Positions 24,363 to 33,728 are shown, counted from the first letter of the stretch. The stretch is DNA of 64,000 nucleotides from CAIVAT01 sp964525995 (GCA_964525995.1 CAZGIM010000004.1:179420-243419), one strand, 5' to 3'. Made by a program: numbers and translations. The notes: a model not told the origin generated them from the sequence alone.

Positions 24363-25664
24363 CTACAGACAAAAAAAGAGGGATATGTGAACCCATTTAT
24401 GCCATAAACCTCCTGAAAATTCGGGACTTAATAAAACCTGCTCCACATCAAACCGAAAACCTCCCAGTGTTGCGGTAACACCTACACTCGTCTGAAAGAC
24501 CACCCTTGATACATCCTTCACCGGGATGACATACGCACTGCTTTTATTGAAGAGCCCGCCTTCCAAGGTCGCATCGTAGCCAACAACCTTTCCGGATCCC
24601 TTAAGGAAAAAAAACAATTGATTCGTTCTAAGACCCTTGTCCTTCAATATACGTCGCTTCTCCACACCCGGATTCGCAAAATAGGGATTCAGCCAGCCTG
24701 CCCTTAACCCGATTCCTCCGGTGAAATTGGTGTACAAAGTTCCGACTTGACCCGTTGACAGGAGATTCATCTCAAAATGTTTGTTCGACAGAATCCCTTT
24801 TTCATAGGTCATCGAATAATTCAACACCAGGTCATTTTGAATCTGGTACTCCCACCCCAAAGGTTCATTGTTGGTTGGAACCGAGTTGTGGAATGCACGC
24901 TGAACCCATTCACCGTACGAATTCGGACCGATAATCCCGATATCCAGTTCGGATATCTGCCTGAACCGGTGAACCGGATCGTTGGATGTTTTCTTAGATG
25001 CGAAATAGAGATAAGCTGCATAAGGCCGGTCACCGAACTTGATGCCTCCTGTCTTGGTAGTCGAGGGAGTGTACATGTTTTGAACAATGGCAATCCCGTA
25101 ATAGTTCACGGCTGAGCTCCAGTAAGGGACCATGGCAATCGACAGGGGATTGGACCGAAGTCCCGGAGCAGTCAATTCCACCCGGATACCATTCGTGTAA
25201 AACCGATCGGTGTAATCCAAAATGTCATTATCGAAGCTTAATTCCAGAAATGTTTCGTCCGAAAGCGTCACCATCGAATAAAATCCCGGGTTGTCTATTT
25301 TTCCGGAAAGATTCTTTCGGCTTACCGGTTCGTTCAGATCGACCGGAAGATTGACTTCCCTGAGTTCCGATATTCTTTTTATCCTTACCGAATCGTCCGT
25401 CATCCCCATCGATTGGTGTTGAACTTCACAGCGCTGAACCTGTGTTCGTTTAACCCGGGCTGGCAGAGAAGGCTTTGTGCTCCGGGGAGCTTGTTTAAGT
25501 GACGGATTTCCTGTATTCTTAACCATCAACTGTAAATGTTCCTTCTTCTTGTTTATTGCCTTTACCGGAGTCTCCTTATTCTGCTGTAAGGGCCGGTCAT
25601 GCCCGCCGTCATTACAGCGCACAAACAGCATCAACGCCAGAAGATACAGGAGAATTTTTTTCAT
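24363..25664 (-). CDS. LpxR-like outer-membrane lipid A deacylase family protein
   Basis: 433 residues. From about residue 138 it matches the LpxR/DUF2219 family: FDNDILDYTDRFYTNGI (144-160) holds the Asn-Asp pair (N146, D147) of the LpxR active site, FGDRPYAAYLY (210-220) is the family signature, and GEWVQRAFH (251-259) supplies the candidate catalytic His. LpxR removes the 3'-acyloxyacyl group of lipid A at the outer membrane. The first 130 residues are a signal sequence plus a basic extension not typical of LpxR. LpxK is encoded 3 kb away. The substrate is inferred. Confidence 0.8.
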   Translation of the reverse strand: MKKILLYLLALMLFVRCNDGGHDRPLQQNKETPVKAINKKKEHLQLMVKNTGNPSLKQAPRSTKPSLPARVKRTQVQRCEVQHQSMGMTDDSVRIKRISELREVNLPVDLNEPVSRKNLSGKIDNPGFYSMVTLSDETFLELSFDNDILDYTDRFYTNGIRVELTAPGLRSNPLSIAMVPYWSSAVNYYGIAIVQNMYTPSTTKTGGIKFGDRPYAAYLYFASKKTSNDPVHRFRQISELDIGIIGPNSYGEWVQRAFHNSVPTNNEPLGWEYQIQNDLVLNYSMTYEKGILSNKHFEMNLLSTGQVGTLYTNFTGGIGLRAGWLNPYFANPGVEKRRILKDKGLRTNQLFFFLKGSGKVVGYDATLEGGLFNKSSAYVIPVKDVSRVVFQTSVGVTATLGGFRFDVEQVLLSPEFSGGLWHKWVHISLFFCL

Positions 25665-25671
25665 TCCATGA

Positions 25672-25679
25672 CAAAATTA
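25672..25679 (-). promoter_or_regulatory. -7 element of the LpxR-like gene
   Basis: TAATTTTG on the minus strand, 7 bp upstream of the ATG at 25664, fits TAnnTTTG and again implies a very short leader. Confidence 0.45.
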
Positions 25680-25744
25680 CGCATTTCCATGATCGATCCT
25701 GGCTATCTTTACATTCCGGATTATTGGTCACCTTTCGCGGAATT

Positions 25745-26236
25745 ATGAAGAAGATATTGCTCCTTTTATTTCTTATGGTAGTTACTGCATCTGCCCTGGC
25801 TCAGAAAACACTTTTAGTTGAAAAGGTAGGTTCCTCGAAACGTTATTTTTTTAATATCGGTGATAAAATAAAACTGAAGGTTTCACAACCCGACACGCTG
25901 CTGAAAGGTGCGCTGTGGAGTATCGACGACAGCGTGATCTCTGTTACGGGTTGGCGGCCCTGCGATGTGCGAATCAGGGATATCAATATTGTTTACAAAA
26001 ATTTCGTTGCTCCGAAAAGGATGGCCAATACAATCTTTATAGGAAGCATTGGCATATTCTGCATCATTACGATCAATCACCTGATCAATAATGAAACGGT
26101 GATTTCGCCCGATGCTCTTTTGATCAGCGGCGGGGTTGCAGCTGCGGGATTGATCACCCTGTCGTTTTCAGAAAAGAGATGCCATACCGGCAAACGGTGG
26201 AAAATTAAAGTCCTCGACAAGGTCGTTTATCAATAA
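25745..26236 (+). CDS. Small exported protein of unknown function
   Basis: 163 residues from the ATG at 25745. The open frame extends further upstream, but this start gives a clean signal peptide (MKKILLLLFLMVVTASALAQ). The mature part opens with a beta-rich region (LLVEKVGSSKRYFFNIGDKI) and then has two hydrophobic stretches, TIFIGSIGIFCIITINHLI (about 95-113) and ALLISGGVAAAGLITLSF (about 126-143). I do not recognise the family. It is divergent from the LpxR-like gene and its stop is 2 bp from the end of the convergent purine nucleoside phosphorylase gene. Confidence 0.7.
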   Translation: MKKILLLLFLMVVTASALAQKTLLVEKVGSSKRYFFNIGDKIKLKVSQPDTLLKGALWSIDDSVISVTGWRPCDVRIRDINIVYKNFVAPKRMANTIFIGSIGIFCIITINHLINNETVISPDALLISGGVAAAGLITLSFSEKRCHTGKRWKIKVLDKVVYQ

Positions 26237-26238
26237 GG

Positions 26239-27045
26239 TTATTCGATCAGTTCCATGATGATCCGCGTCATCAATGGTTCGACGGCACTGGCCGCATCGA
26301 TCACCTGTTTATGAGAGATTTCGACGATCTTTCCGGTTACCCCGAGGTCAGAAATCACAGAGACTGCAAAGCAGGTAAGCCCCATGTGCCGGGCGGTAAT
26401 TACTTCCGGAACCGTCGACATCCCGACGGCATCAGCTCCTATGGCCCGGATATATCTGTACTCTGCCGGGGTCTCAAAGGTTGGCCCGGAAACGGCCGCG
26501 TAGATCCCGGTCTGTAATTTTATTCCATGACGTTCAGCTATTTTCAGGGCTTTTGTAATCATCGTCTTATCATAAGCTGTGCTCATGTCGGGAAATCTGA
26601 CTCCTATTGCAGGATCATTTTTCCCGATAAGCGGATTATCCTTCATAAGGTTGATATGATCTTCAACCACCATGATATCTCCCACCTCAAAGCCAGGATT
26701 AATTCCGCCACTTGCATTGGACAGGATCAGTAAATGAATTCCCATGTACTTCATGATCCTAACCGGAAATGTTATTTCCTGCATGGAATAACCTTCATAA
26801 TAGTGAAACCTTCCCTGCATGGCTATGATCTTCCGTCCGCTCATCGTGCCGAAAATCAGTTTTCCCTGGTGCCCCTCAACAGTTGAAACCGGAAAATTGG
26901 GAATCTCCTCGTAAGGAATGGTCTGTTCGATCTTCATCATGTGAACCAGTCCCCCAAGACCTGTTCCTAAGATGATCCCAATCTCGGGTTTTATTTCAAC
27001 CCTGCGTTCCAGGTATTCAACTGTTTCTTTGATCTTTGTTAGCAT
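26239..27045 (-). CDS. punA: Purine nucleoside phosphorylase, trimeric type
   Basis: 268 residues. It cleaves purine (deoxy)ribonucleosides with phosphate to base and pentose 1-phosphate. Family marks are ILGTGLGGL (phosphate loop), STVEGHQGKLIFG, MQGRFHYYEGYSM, LSNASGGINP and the base-binding GADAVGMSTVPEV. These point to the trimeric PunA/XapA class rather than hexameric DeoD. The start overlaps the end of lpxK by 29 bp, so the two are co-transcribed. The NupG-type permease gene could feed it substrates. Confidence 0.95.
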   Translation of the reverse strand: MLTKIKETVEYLERRVEIKPEIGIILGTGLGGLVHMMKIEQTIPYEEIPNFPVSTVEGHQGKLIFGTMSGRKIIAMQGRFHYYEGYSMQEITFPVRIMKYMGIHLLILSNASGGINPGFEVGDIMVVEDHINLMKDNPLIGKNDPAIGVRFPDMSTAYDKTMITKALKIAERHGIKLQTGIYAAVSGPTFETPAEYRYIRAIGADAVGMSTVPEVITARHMGLTCFAVSVISDLGVTGKIVEISHKQVIDAASAVEPLMTRIIMELIE

Positions 27046-28084
27046 AACTTAGTATCTGGTTGTCAAAATGTCCCTTATCGGTTCCATGAAATTCGACTTC
27101 CATGGGAACGTAAAATAACGGCAGATTGCTCAGTTTAGTGCCCGGTTCAAATACTTTCAACCGCATGGCATCCTTTTCCGTGGTGACCAAAACTTTTTTA
27201 TGGGTCGGTAGATCATTGAAAAGGCGGGTTATCTCGTCGATGTCTTTTTGTGTATAAAGATGATGGTCCGGAAATTTAACGGTAATTATCTCACTACACA
27301 TGCGTGATAAATGTTCTTTTAACGGGTAATCGTTGGCGATACCGGTAAAGAGTAAAATGTTGGTGAGCTTTTGGGGAAAATCATATTCCGACGGATTGTT
27401 GAAAGGGACTGGCTGCAGGTACCGGATATATGAAAAATAAACCTTCTGGTGATTCTTCAGATGAAGTTCATCGATGATCCTGCGCCGGGTTATGGGTGAA
27501 AATATCTTTGGAGTCTTGGTCACAATGACAATATCAGCCCTGACAGCATTGGATCTGAATTCACGGAGTGTGCCCGAAGGGGCAACAAAGTCTTCAGTAT
27601 ACAACTGGTGGTAATCAGTTAACAGGATAGATAGCGCTGGTTTTACATACCGGTGCTGAAAGGCATCGTCAAGAAGTATCACACTAAGGTTGGAGAATTG
27701 TTGGATCAGGTTCTGAATCCCTCTCTTTCTGCTCTCATCGACAGCCACTATAAGATGCTCAAATTTTTTCAGATACTGTACAGGTTCATCACCCAGATGC
27801 AAAACATCCGAACCTGCATTACCCAAAACGAATCCTTTGCCTTTCCGGCCATAACCCCTGCTGAGGGTTGCAACAAGGCCATGCGGCTGAAGCAACCTGA
27901 TCAGGTATTCAATATGGGGGGTCTTACCGGTGCCTCCAAAACTGAGATTGCCTACAGAAATGACAAGTTTTGGAAAGGAAACAGAACGGAGAACATGGAT
28001 ATCAAACAGCAGATTCCTGATTTGCATCAGCAATCCATAACAGAGGGAAAAAGGATATAATAATATTTGAAGAAACCTCGTCAT
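27017..28084 (-). CDS. lpxK: Tetraacyldisaccharide 4'-kinase
   Basis: 355 residues. It phosphorylates the 4' position of the lipid A disaccharide on the inner face of the inner membrane. The P-loop is GGTGKT (50-55) within SVGNLSFGGTGKTPH. The segments ATLSRGYGRKGKGF and ILLDDAFQHRYVKPAL are diagnostic for LpxK. An N-terminal hydrophobic helix (LLYPFSLCYGLLM) anchors it. It overlaps the purine nucleoside phosphorylase gene by 29 bp. It shows that the organism makes a normal bis-phosphorylated lipid A precursor, relevant to the LpxR-like and PagL-like genes nearby. Confidence 0.96.
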   Translation of the reverse strand: MTRFLQILLYPFSLCYGLLMQIRNLLFDIHVLRSVSFPKLVISVGNLSFGGTGKTPHIEYLIRLLQPHGLVATLSRGYGRKGKGFVLGNAGSDVLHLGDEPVQYLKKFEHLIVAVDESRKRGIQNLIQQFSNLSVILLDDAFQHRYVKPALSILLTDYHQLYTEDFVAPSGTLREFRSNAVRADIVIVTKTPKIFSPITRRRIIDELHLKNHQKVYFSYIRYLQPVPFNNPSEYDFPQKLTNILLFTGIANDYPLKEHLSRMCSEIITVKFPDHHLYTQKDIDEITRLFNDLPTHKKVLVTTEKDAMRLKVFEPGTKLSNLPLFYVPMEVEFHGTDKGHFDNQILSYANKDQRNS

Positions 28085-28172
28085 TTTTGAGATTTCTAAA
28101 TTACAAAAAATAATATTTCACACAAGAATGCGTAAAAACCTGAAAATTAATAAAATGGAATTAAATGGATGA

Positions 28173-28568
28173 TCAGGCCAGCGATATCTCCCTTACCAGA
28201 TACTTGATATTCTTGATCAGTTCATTGATTCCGTAATCAAGTCGGCTGGTCTTAACGATATAGTCAGTGGCCCCTGATTCAAGGAGATTGATGGCCAGAA
28301 TCGGATCATCGGAGGAAGCAAAAAAAACAACCCGGGGGAGGGTCGATATCTTCTCAATCCTGGCCACTAACGTATGATCGAGATGGTGCGCCGGATCATG
28401 ATCTGAAATAATAAAGTCGGGAATCACTTTTTTTTGCAATCGGTACAAACACTCGTCAATGGATTGAAACGCATGAACATTCTCGAATTTATTGATATTC
28501 AGATGATATTTTATGAGACTTCGGTGAATCGGATTGTTGTCGATAATAAAAATTGCCGGAGATTTCAT
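28173..28568 (-). CDS. Stand-alone response regulator receiver protein
   Basis: 131 residues, a single CheY-like receiver domain with no output domain. Aligned landmarks are D10 in FIIDNNP (the usual second acidic residue is Asn here), the phospho-acceptor D56 in DFIISDHDP, Ser85/86 in FFASSDD, and the conserved K106 in YIVKTS. No kinase gene is nearby. It is probably a phosphorelay or signalling intermediate. It lies divergent from the Nif3 gene and 88 bp upstream of lpxK on the same strand. Confidence 0.85.
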   Translation of the reverse strand: MKSPAIFIIDNNPIHRSLIKYHLNINKFENVHAFQSIDECLYRLQKKVIPDFIISDHDPAHHLDHTLVARIEKISTLPRVVFFASSDDPILAINLLESGATDYIVKTSRLDYGINELIKNIKYLVREISLA

Positions 28569-28692
28569 GGTTTCGGATTAGAACATTCCAGCTTCAAATT
28601 TTAGAATTTTTAAATCAACAATCAGCATTGACAGATGAAACTTTTAAACATTTTATGAACATCTTTACACTCACCAGAATGTTGAGAATGTG

Positions 28693-28700
28693 TATCTTTG
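28693..28700 (+). promoter_or_regulatory. -7 promoter element of the Nif3 gene
   Basis: TATCTTTG fits TAnnTTTG and ends 21 bp before the ATG at 28722. A TTG inside it (28698) opens the reading frame further, but this looks like promoter DNA rather than a start codon. Confidence 0.6.
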
Positions 28701-28721
28701 AAGGGTATTTACATTTTTTAT

Positions 28722-29816
28722 ATGATTGTTTCTGAAATTACGACCTATCTTGAATCCCTTGCGCCGCTCTCCTTGCAGGAAGATTATGATAATTGCGGAT
28801 TGTTATTCGGAAATCCCGACTGGGAAATCCGCGGGATTCTGTTAACCCTCGACCTGACTCCGGATGTTGTTGATGAAGCCATCATGAAGCAATGCAACCT
28901 GATTGTCGCGCATCATCCTTTTATCTTTAAAGGATTGAAAAAATTACACCCGGACGCAACAGAAACAGGGATTCTTACACGGGCGATCCGGAATGATATT
29001 GCACTTTATGCCATGCATACCAATCTCGACAATATTCATGAAGGGATCAACGCCCGACTGATCCGGCAGTTCGGCATTTCTGATTTTCGTTTACTAAAGC
29101 CACAGAAAGGAACCTTGCGAAAATTGATAACCTTTTGCCCTGCCAATCATGCCTCAAGTGTGAGAGATGCACTTTTTGCGGCAGGTGCGGGAGTTATCGG
29201 CAATTATGACCAATGCAGCTTCAATGCAGAAGGAGAGGGGACATTCAGACCCCTGGAAAATGCAAATCCTTTTGTAGGTAAACTAAACCAGATACATTTA
29301 GAAAAAGAGATCCGAATCGAGATGATCTATCACGACTACGATGAATCACGCGTGGTTAGTCAACTATTGAACAATCATCCGTACGAAGAAGTCGCTTATG
29401 ATCTGGTGCCTCTTGGTAATCAGGATCCCACCGCCGGAGCAGGTGTCATTGGAACCCTGGCTGAGCCGGTCGAAGCAATGGAATTTCTGGGAAGGATTAA
29501 AAATTTGCTGCACCTGCCTGTCCTTCGCCATTCAGGAATACCGGAAAATCAAATCTGTAAGATCGCTTTATGTTCGGGTTCCGGAAGTTTCCTGATCCCC
29601 GACGCAATCCGTGCGAGAGCGGACGTTTTCCTGACCGCAGATATAAAGTATCATGAATTCTTCAATACGACAGATAGGTTGCTCCTGGTCGATATTGGCC
29701 ATTACGAAAGCGAGCAGATTGTAAAAGAGTGGTTTCATGATGTGCTTATTCAAAAATTTCCTAATTTTGCAACCTTAATTTCAGAATTGAATACAAACCC
29801 CGTTCATTATTTATAA
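28722..29816 (+). CDS. Nif3-like dinuclear metal-centre protein
   Basis: 364 residues from the ATG at 28722. That start is preferred because the family normally begins just before LESLAPLSLQEDYDNCGLL and the upstream TTG lies in a promoter element. Metal ligands are visible in VAHHPFIFKG and, near the end, ADIKYHEFF and VDIGHYESE. The long version with an inserted middle domain (about 125-235) is usual for Bacteroidota and Firmicutes. The family was once listed as GTP cyclohydrolase type 2, but its biochemical role is unclear. The zinc-ribbon protein gene follows 10 bp later, a pairing often seen in this phylum. Confidence 0.93.
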   Translation: MIVSEITTYLESLAPLSLQEDYDNCGLLFGNPDWEIRGILLTLDLTPDVVDEAIMKQCNLIVAHHPFIFKGLKKLHPDATETGILTRAIRNDIALYAMHTNLDNIHEGINARLIRQFGISDFRLLKPQKGTLRKLITFCPANHASSVRDALFAAGAGVIGNYDQCSFNAEGEGTFRPLENANPFVGKLNQIHLEKEIRIEMIYHDYDESRVVSQLLNNHPYEEVAYDLVPLGNQDPTAGAGVIGTLAEPVEAMEFLGRIKNLLHLPVLRHSGIPENQICKIALCSGSGSFLIPDAIRARADVFLTADIKYHEFFNTTDRLLLVDIGHYESEQIVKEWFHDVLIQKFPNFATLISELNTNPVHYL

Positions 29817-29826
29817 AATCGCAATT

Positions 29827-30744
29827 ATGGCAAAAACTACGGGCAAGCCGATTGCCACCTCAAAACCATCGAAATTACTGAAAAAAGAACCTGTTAAAGA
29901 AAAGCGTACGCCGGCCAAGGAGAAAGAGGCTGCTGTACAGGCTGCCGCAACGGAACCGGTAATTGTGCCGCCCCCGGCCTTAAAAGCTGAGTCAGGTGAT
30001 GAAAAGACCGAGGTGACAATTGAAAAGAAATTGATTGCGCTGTACAGTCTTCAGCAAATTGATTCGCAAATTGATAAGATCAGGATCATTCGTGGGGAAT
30101 TACCTTTGGAAGTACAGGATCTGGAGGACGAAATCGCTGGTCTGGAAACCAGAATCGACAATTATATTCAGGAGACTGTTGTCCTTGAACGGTCGGTTTC
30201 GGATAAAAAGAATGCAATCAAGGATTCCCAGGTTCTGATTAAAAAATATGAAGATCAGCAACAGAATGTCAGGAATAATAGGGAGTATGATTCACTTACC
30301 AAAGAAATAGAGTATCAAAATCTGGAGATACAATTGTCGGAAAAACGGATCAAGGAGTTTCAGGCGACACTCGATCAGAAGCAAGAAGAGATCGAACGTT
30401 ATCAGAAACAGCTTCAGGACAGGAAAAATGATATTGAGATCAAGAGAAATGAACTTGACGACATCATTGCGGAAACAGAAAAGGAAGAGCAGGATCTTAT
30501 AACGAATTCAGAAGAAAACCGTAAATACATCGAAGAACGATTGCTGACTGCCTACACCCGGATTCGGAAGAACGCCCGCAACGGACTGGCAGTCGTTCAG
30601 ATCGAACGGGATGCCTGCGGAGGTTGCTTCAATAAAATCCCACCCCAGCACCAATTGGATATCCGGATGCATAAAAAAATCATTGTGTGTGAGTATTGTG
30701 GCCGGATACTCGTGGATGACGGCATTGTAAATGCCGTTCATTGA
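29827..30744 (+). CDS. Coiled-coil protein with C4 zinc ribbon
   Basis: 305 residues. A Lys/Ala/Pro-rich N-terminus (1-60) leads into a long antiparallel coiled coil (about 65-245), then a C-terminal zinc ribbon with CGGC (C264, C267) and CEYC (C288, C291). This matches the C4-type zinc ribbon family (cT398/CdsZ-like), members of which have been linked to nucleic-acid or secretion functions in other bacteria. The true role here is unknown. It is cytoplasmic and co-transcribed with the Nif3 gene, 10 bp upstream. The basic, low-complexity lead is longer than in many homologues. Confidence 0.85.
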   Translation: MAKTTGKPIATSKPSKLLKKEPVKEKRTPAKEKEAAVQAAATEPVIVPPPALKAESGDEKTEVTIEKKLIALYSLQQIDSQIDKIRIIRGELPLEVQDLEDEIAGLETRIDNYIQETVVLERSVSDKKNAIKDSQVLIKKYEDQQQNVRNNREYDSLTKEIEYQNLEIQLSEKRIKEFQATLDQKQEEIERYQKQLQDRKNDIEIKRNELDDIIAETEKEEQDLITNSEENRKYIEERLLTAYTRIRKNARNGLAVVQIERDACGGCFNKIPPQHQLDIRMHKKIIVCEYCGRILVDDGIVNAVH

Positions 30745-30754
30745 TTCCGGCGCT

Positions 30755-32209
30755 TTAGAATCTGAATCCGATAGTCGTTAACACCGTATGGGTGTTGTAG
30801 GTATTATGTGACGGATTTACCATGGATGCATCGTACAGGTAGTAATCCTGCTTCATTTGGGACCAAACATAGGTTACATCGGCAAAAAAGTAACGTGAAC
30901 GGTACCCCAGTCCCCCTGAAACCTGGAATTTCTCAGCATTGTTAATACTGCTTGTAAACGGATTGCTGAAGTAGGCAAAACCGCCCCTGATCCGGAAAGA
31001 TGAAATTCCCCACTCAGTTCCGATTCTGAAATTTCCGAATGATTGATAATTTGTCTTAATTTCCGAATTTACATCAGCATAACTGTCGTCGGAAGAGGTT
31101 AACCTTCCCTGCGAATAGTTGACATATTCATAATCAGCGCTAATAAGTCCATACTTGCCCACAATGAAGGCAAGGCTGCCGATTGCCCTGAACGGTGTCT
31201 TCATCTGGTAATCGTAGTAACCAATCGGAGAATCGAGGGAGCCATTCCAGGCAACCGTATCAAATGAGGATTGCATACTGCTGAACCATTCATCCTGCAT
31301 TCCGGGGTACCAGGTAGGAGTATGGATTGCTGCGCCCACCCTGAACCATTGAATCGGTTTGTAGATCAAACCGAGTTTCACATTGAATCCGGTACCACGG
31401 GTTTGAAGATTATATCGGTACTTCAATGCGATGAAGTTTTTTAACGTGTCATTGGTCCGGGATTCCTGGTACAGGCTGTTTTCATAATAACTAAGAGTCG
31501 GAATGCCGAATGTCAGTCCAAGAAACAACGTGTTGTTAAGATTTGCTCCGACGGCGAAATCAAGCTCATTGATCGACCCATAACTGTTTATCTGTTTGGT
31601 TTGAAGTACGCCACCATATTTGGCATCACATTCATATTCATTATCTGAGTTGTAAAAGATCAGATTGGTTCCGTATGCAAGTCCTATGTCAAATGGATAG
31701 GAATCCTCAACAGTGGAGGGAGGAATCCGTCCCTCATTCAGGATATTGGTATAGTTTTGCATCAGGGAGTTTTCCTTATTCACCCCACTGATTAACATCT
31801 TATTATTAAAATCGTTTTGCCGGTTAAATCCAAATCCGATATTAAGGCTTTTGAGAATACCATTATTTTTGGATGGCTTGATGTTAAAAACAAATCCTAA
31901 ATTTCCCATCCCGAAGTTCACACGGTTTTCTTCTGCCTGGGTGCCGTTATAATTTGTGGTAGTGCTCCCGATGGTGGGAGCAATGGTCAGGGTCATTTCT
32001 GAGACGGAATAGAGTCCGAGGCCTGCCGGATTGGTAGCCAGTGTCGAAAAGTCCGCCCCGACTGCACCGAAAGCCCCGCTCAATGCGTTGAATCTGGCTG
32101 TCCCGCTATAATTTATCCTTGAGAACCGTAAGACATCCTCTGCTGTCTGTGAACGAACTCCGGTAAACGTCAATGCCAGTAGCATGGCGAAAATCACATT
32201 CTTTTTCAT
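30755..32209 (-). CDS. OmpP1/FadL-family outer-membrane transport protein
   Basis: 484 residues with a signal peptide (MKKNVIFAMLLALTFTGVRS). The mature N-terminus, with FSRINYSGTARFNALSGAFG and STLATNPAGLGLY, is the plug-like region of Bacteroidota FadL/TodX relatives. The rest is a beta-barrel with alternating aromatic strands, ending in TTIGFRF with a terminal Phe. Relatives are often labelled hemin receptor without strong support. It probably admits hydrophobic small molecules. It is followed by the zinc-ribbon gene on the other strand and lies just downstream of the aromatic-rich lipoprotein gene. Confidence 0.88.
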   Translation of the reverse strand: MKKNVIFAMLLALTFTGVRSQTAEDVLRFSRINYSGTARFNALSGAFGAVGADFSTLATNPAGLGLYSVSEMTLTIAPTIGSTTTNYNGTQAEENRVNFGMGNLGFVFNIKPSKNNGILKSLNIGFGFNRQNDFNNKMLISGVNKENSLMQNYTNILNEGRIPPSTVEDSYPFDIGLAYGTNLIFYNSDNEYECDAKYGGVLQTKQINSYGSINELDFAVGANLNNTLFLGLTFGIPTLSYYENSLYQESRTNDTLKNFIALKYRYNLQTRGTGFNVKLGLIYKPIQWFRVGAAIHTPTWYPGMQDEWFSSMQSSFDTVAWNGSLDSPIGYYDYQMKTPFRAIGSLAFIVGKYGLISADYEYVNYSQGRLTSSDDSYADVNSEIKTNYQSFGNFRIGTEWGISSFRIRGGFAYFSNPFTSSINNAEKFQVSGGLGYRSRYFFADVTYVWSQMKQDYYLYDASMVNPSHNTYNTHTVLTTIGFRF

Positions 32210-32232
32210 AGCTCTAAGAGTTAGGGGGTGTA

Positions 32233-33621
32233 TTAACGACGTCTTCCGCTTCCACTGTTGCCTCCACCGGAAGGAGCGGAACCTCCGCTTCCGCTACCCG
32301 ATCGCGAGGGGGCTGAGTAGCTTCCTCCTGAGCTGGAGGGTGTCGAATAGGAGCCGCTGCCCGATCTGGTGGGTGCCGAATAGGACGGGGTGGAGCGAAC
32401 CGGCGCAGAATAGCGTTGCGATCCTCCTCTCGAAGGAGACGAGAAAGATCCCGTTGATGAAGAACGTGGAGTTACCGTTTGCCTTGAACCCGAAGAGGGG
32501 GTGTTACTTCTGATCGTGGTACTCTGGTTTGATTGGTTAGAGGCCGGATTCTGAGTCCTGGGAGAGAGATACTCCTGGCTTGATTTAGGTTGCCGGTAAA
32601 TAGGCGACGAATAACTTTGGGTGGTGTTTCCGCTTCTTTGAACTGTATTGCCCTGTCGGTTGCCTGTGACCCGCTGGTTGTTGTATTCAGGCTTTACAAA
32701 CCGGGGTTTTGGCTGCTCACGGGTAGTGGTTGTCCGGTTTTGTACTAACGATCTCTTGTAGGCATCCTGTCGGTTGTTTAGAGATCTGGTGTAACGGTAT
32801 TGGTTGCGGTTGGAAGGGGTGACTACCGTTGAGGAGCTGTTCCGTTCGGATGGGGATACGGAGTTTCTTGAATAACTGCCAGTCTCACCGGTTCTTAGAT
32901 TCCTGTTCTCAGGAACTGTGGTGTTTCCGGCGGTGGTGCGTGAATTTCTGTTTTCCGGGTCTCCCGAAGTGTTGTACAGGGTTCTTCTGGCGCCATAATA
33001 GGTATTGGTGTAATAGGGCCCTCCATAATACCAATCATAATAGCCATAACAATAGCAGCAGGGGTAATACCAGGGATTGTACCACCCATAATAGGGATAT
33101 CCCCATGGGGAGCCATAATAAGGGTATCCCCATCCGTAATTCCATCCCCAACCGTAGTTCCATCCCCAGGGATCATAAGGATAGCCCCACCCCATTCCGA
33201 ATGAAAAAGAGTTCCCGTAGAAACCTCCCAAACCGATTCCGGCACCGAAATATAAATTGATGTCCGGATTATTGGCACTGCCACCACCGGTTGTGGCATC
33301 ATCACTGGTATACGTCTCATCGAAATAACCCTTGGTGGTGTCTTTACTGTTGAACCGGTTGATCCTGCTCGAGTAGGAATAATCATTATAATCATCGGCA
33401 AATGTTGAGGATGCAGGCGCTTTACTGGTCGAAAGATCGGGGGAGGTAATGACTTGCGTTCCACTGGGAGTGGATTCCGAAAATTTCACCCTCTGATTGC
33501 TACGGTTGTTATAACCCGGACTGTACACATCATCATTGATGACGGTACTGGTTTGCTTTTGGGTGGTACAGGCGCTTATGACTACCGCAATGACTGCACC
33601 AATAAGAATTACTTTTTTCAT
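32233..33621 (-). CDS. Aromatic- and Ser-rich lipoprotein, low complexity
   Basis: 462 residues from the ATG at 33621, chosen because it gives a lipoprotein signal peptide with lipobox VISAC (Cys18). The longer frame would run into the divergent proS gene. Residues about 125-212 are extremely rich in Gly, Tyr, Trp and Pro, in runs such as GWNYGWGWNYGWGYPYYG, with a CCYC cluster near 188. The remainder (220-462) is Ser/Thr/Arg/Gln/Asn-rich with SYSAPTRSGSGS-like repeats and ends in three arginines. I recognise no catalytic domain. It should be anchored in the envelope, and the composition suggests a disordered or aggregation-prone surface protein. It lies 23 bp upstream of the FadL-like gene. 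Confidence 0.75.
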   Translation of the reverse strand: MKKVILIGAVIAVVISACTTQKQTSTVINDDVYSPGYNNRSNQRVKFSESTPSGTQVITSPDLSTSKAPASSTFADDYNDYSYSSRINRFNSKDTTKGYFDETYTSDDATTGGGSANNPDINLYFGAGIGLGGFYGNSFSFGMGWGYPYDPWGWNYGWGWNYGWGYPYYGSPWGYPYYGWYNPWYYPCCYCYGYYDWYYGGPYYTNTYYGARRTLYNTSGDPENRNSRTTAGNTTVPENRNLRTGETGSYSRNSVSPSERNSSSTVVTPSNRNQYRYTRSLNNRQDAYKRSLVQNRTTTTREQPKPRFVKPEYNNQRVTGNRQGNTVQRSGNTTQSYSSPIYRQPKSSQEYLSPRTQNPASNQSNQSTTIRSNTPSSGSRQTVTPRSSSTGSFSSPSRGGSQRYSAPVRSTPSYSAPTRSGSGSYSTPSSSGGSYSAPSRSGSGSGGSAPSGGGNSGSGRRR

Positions 33622-33677
33622 GGTTTGTTTCTTTATAACCGGCTTCCCGGGTTCACCTGAAAGATTGATTTTTTTCG

Positions 33678-33685
33678 TACTTTTG
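33678..33685 (+). promoter_or_regulatory. -7 element of proS
   Basis: TACTTTTG (TAnnTTTG) lies 43 bp upstream of the proS ATG at 33729. It is followed by an AAGGAG stretch, but that is too far from the ATG to be an ordinary ribosome-binding site. No good -33 element is visible. Confidence 0.5.
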
Positions 33686-33728
33686 CAAAGGAGTAAGAAA
33701 TAGCAAATTTTATACCAAACTCTAAAAA

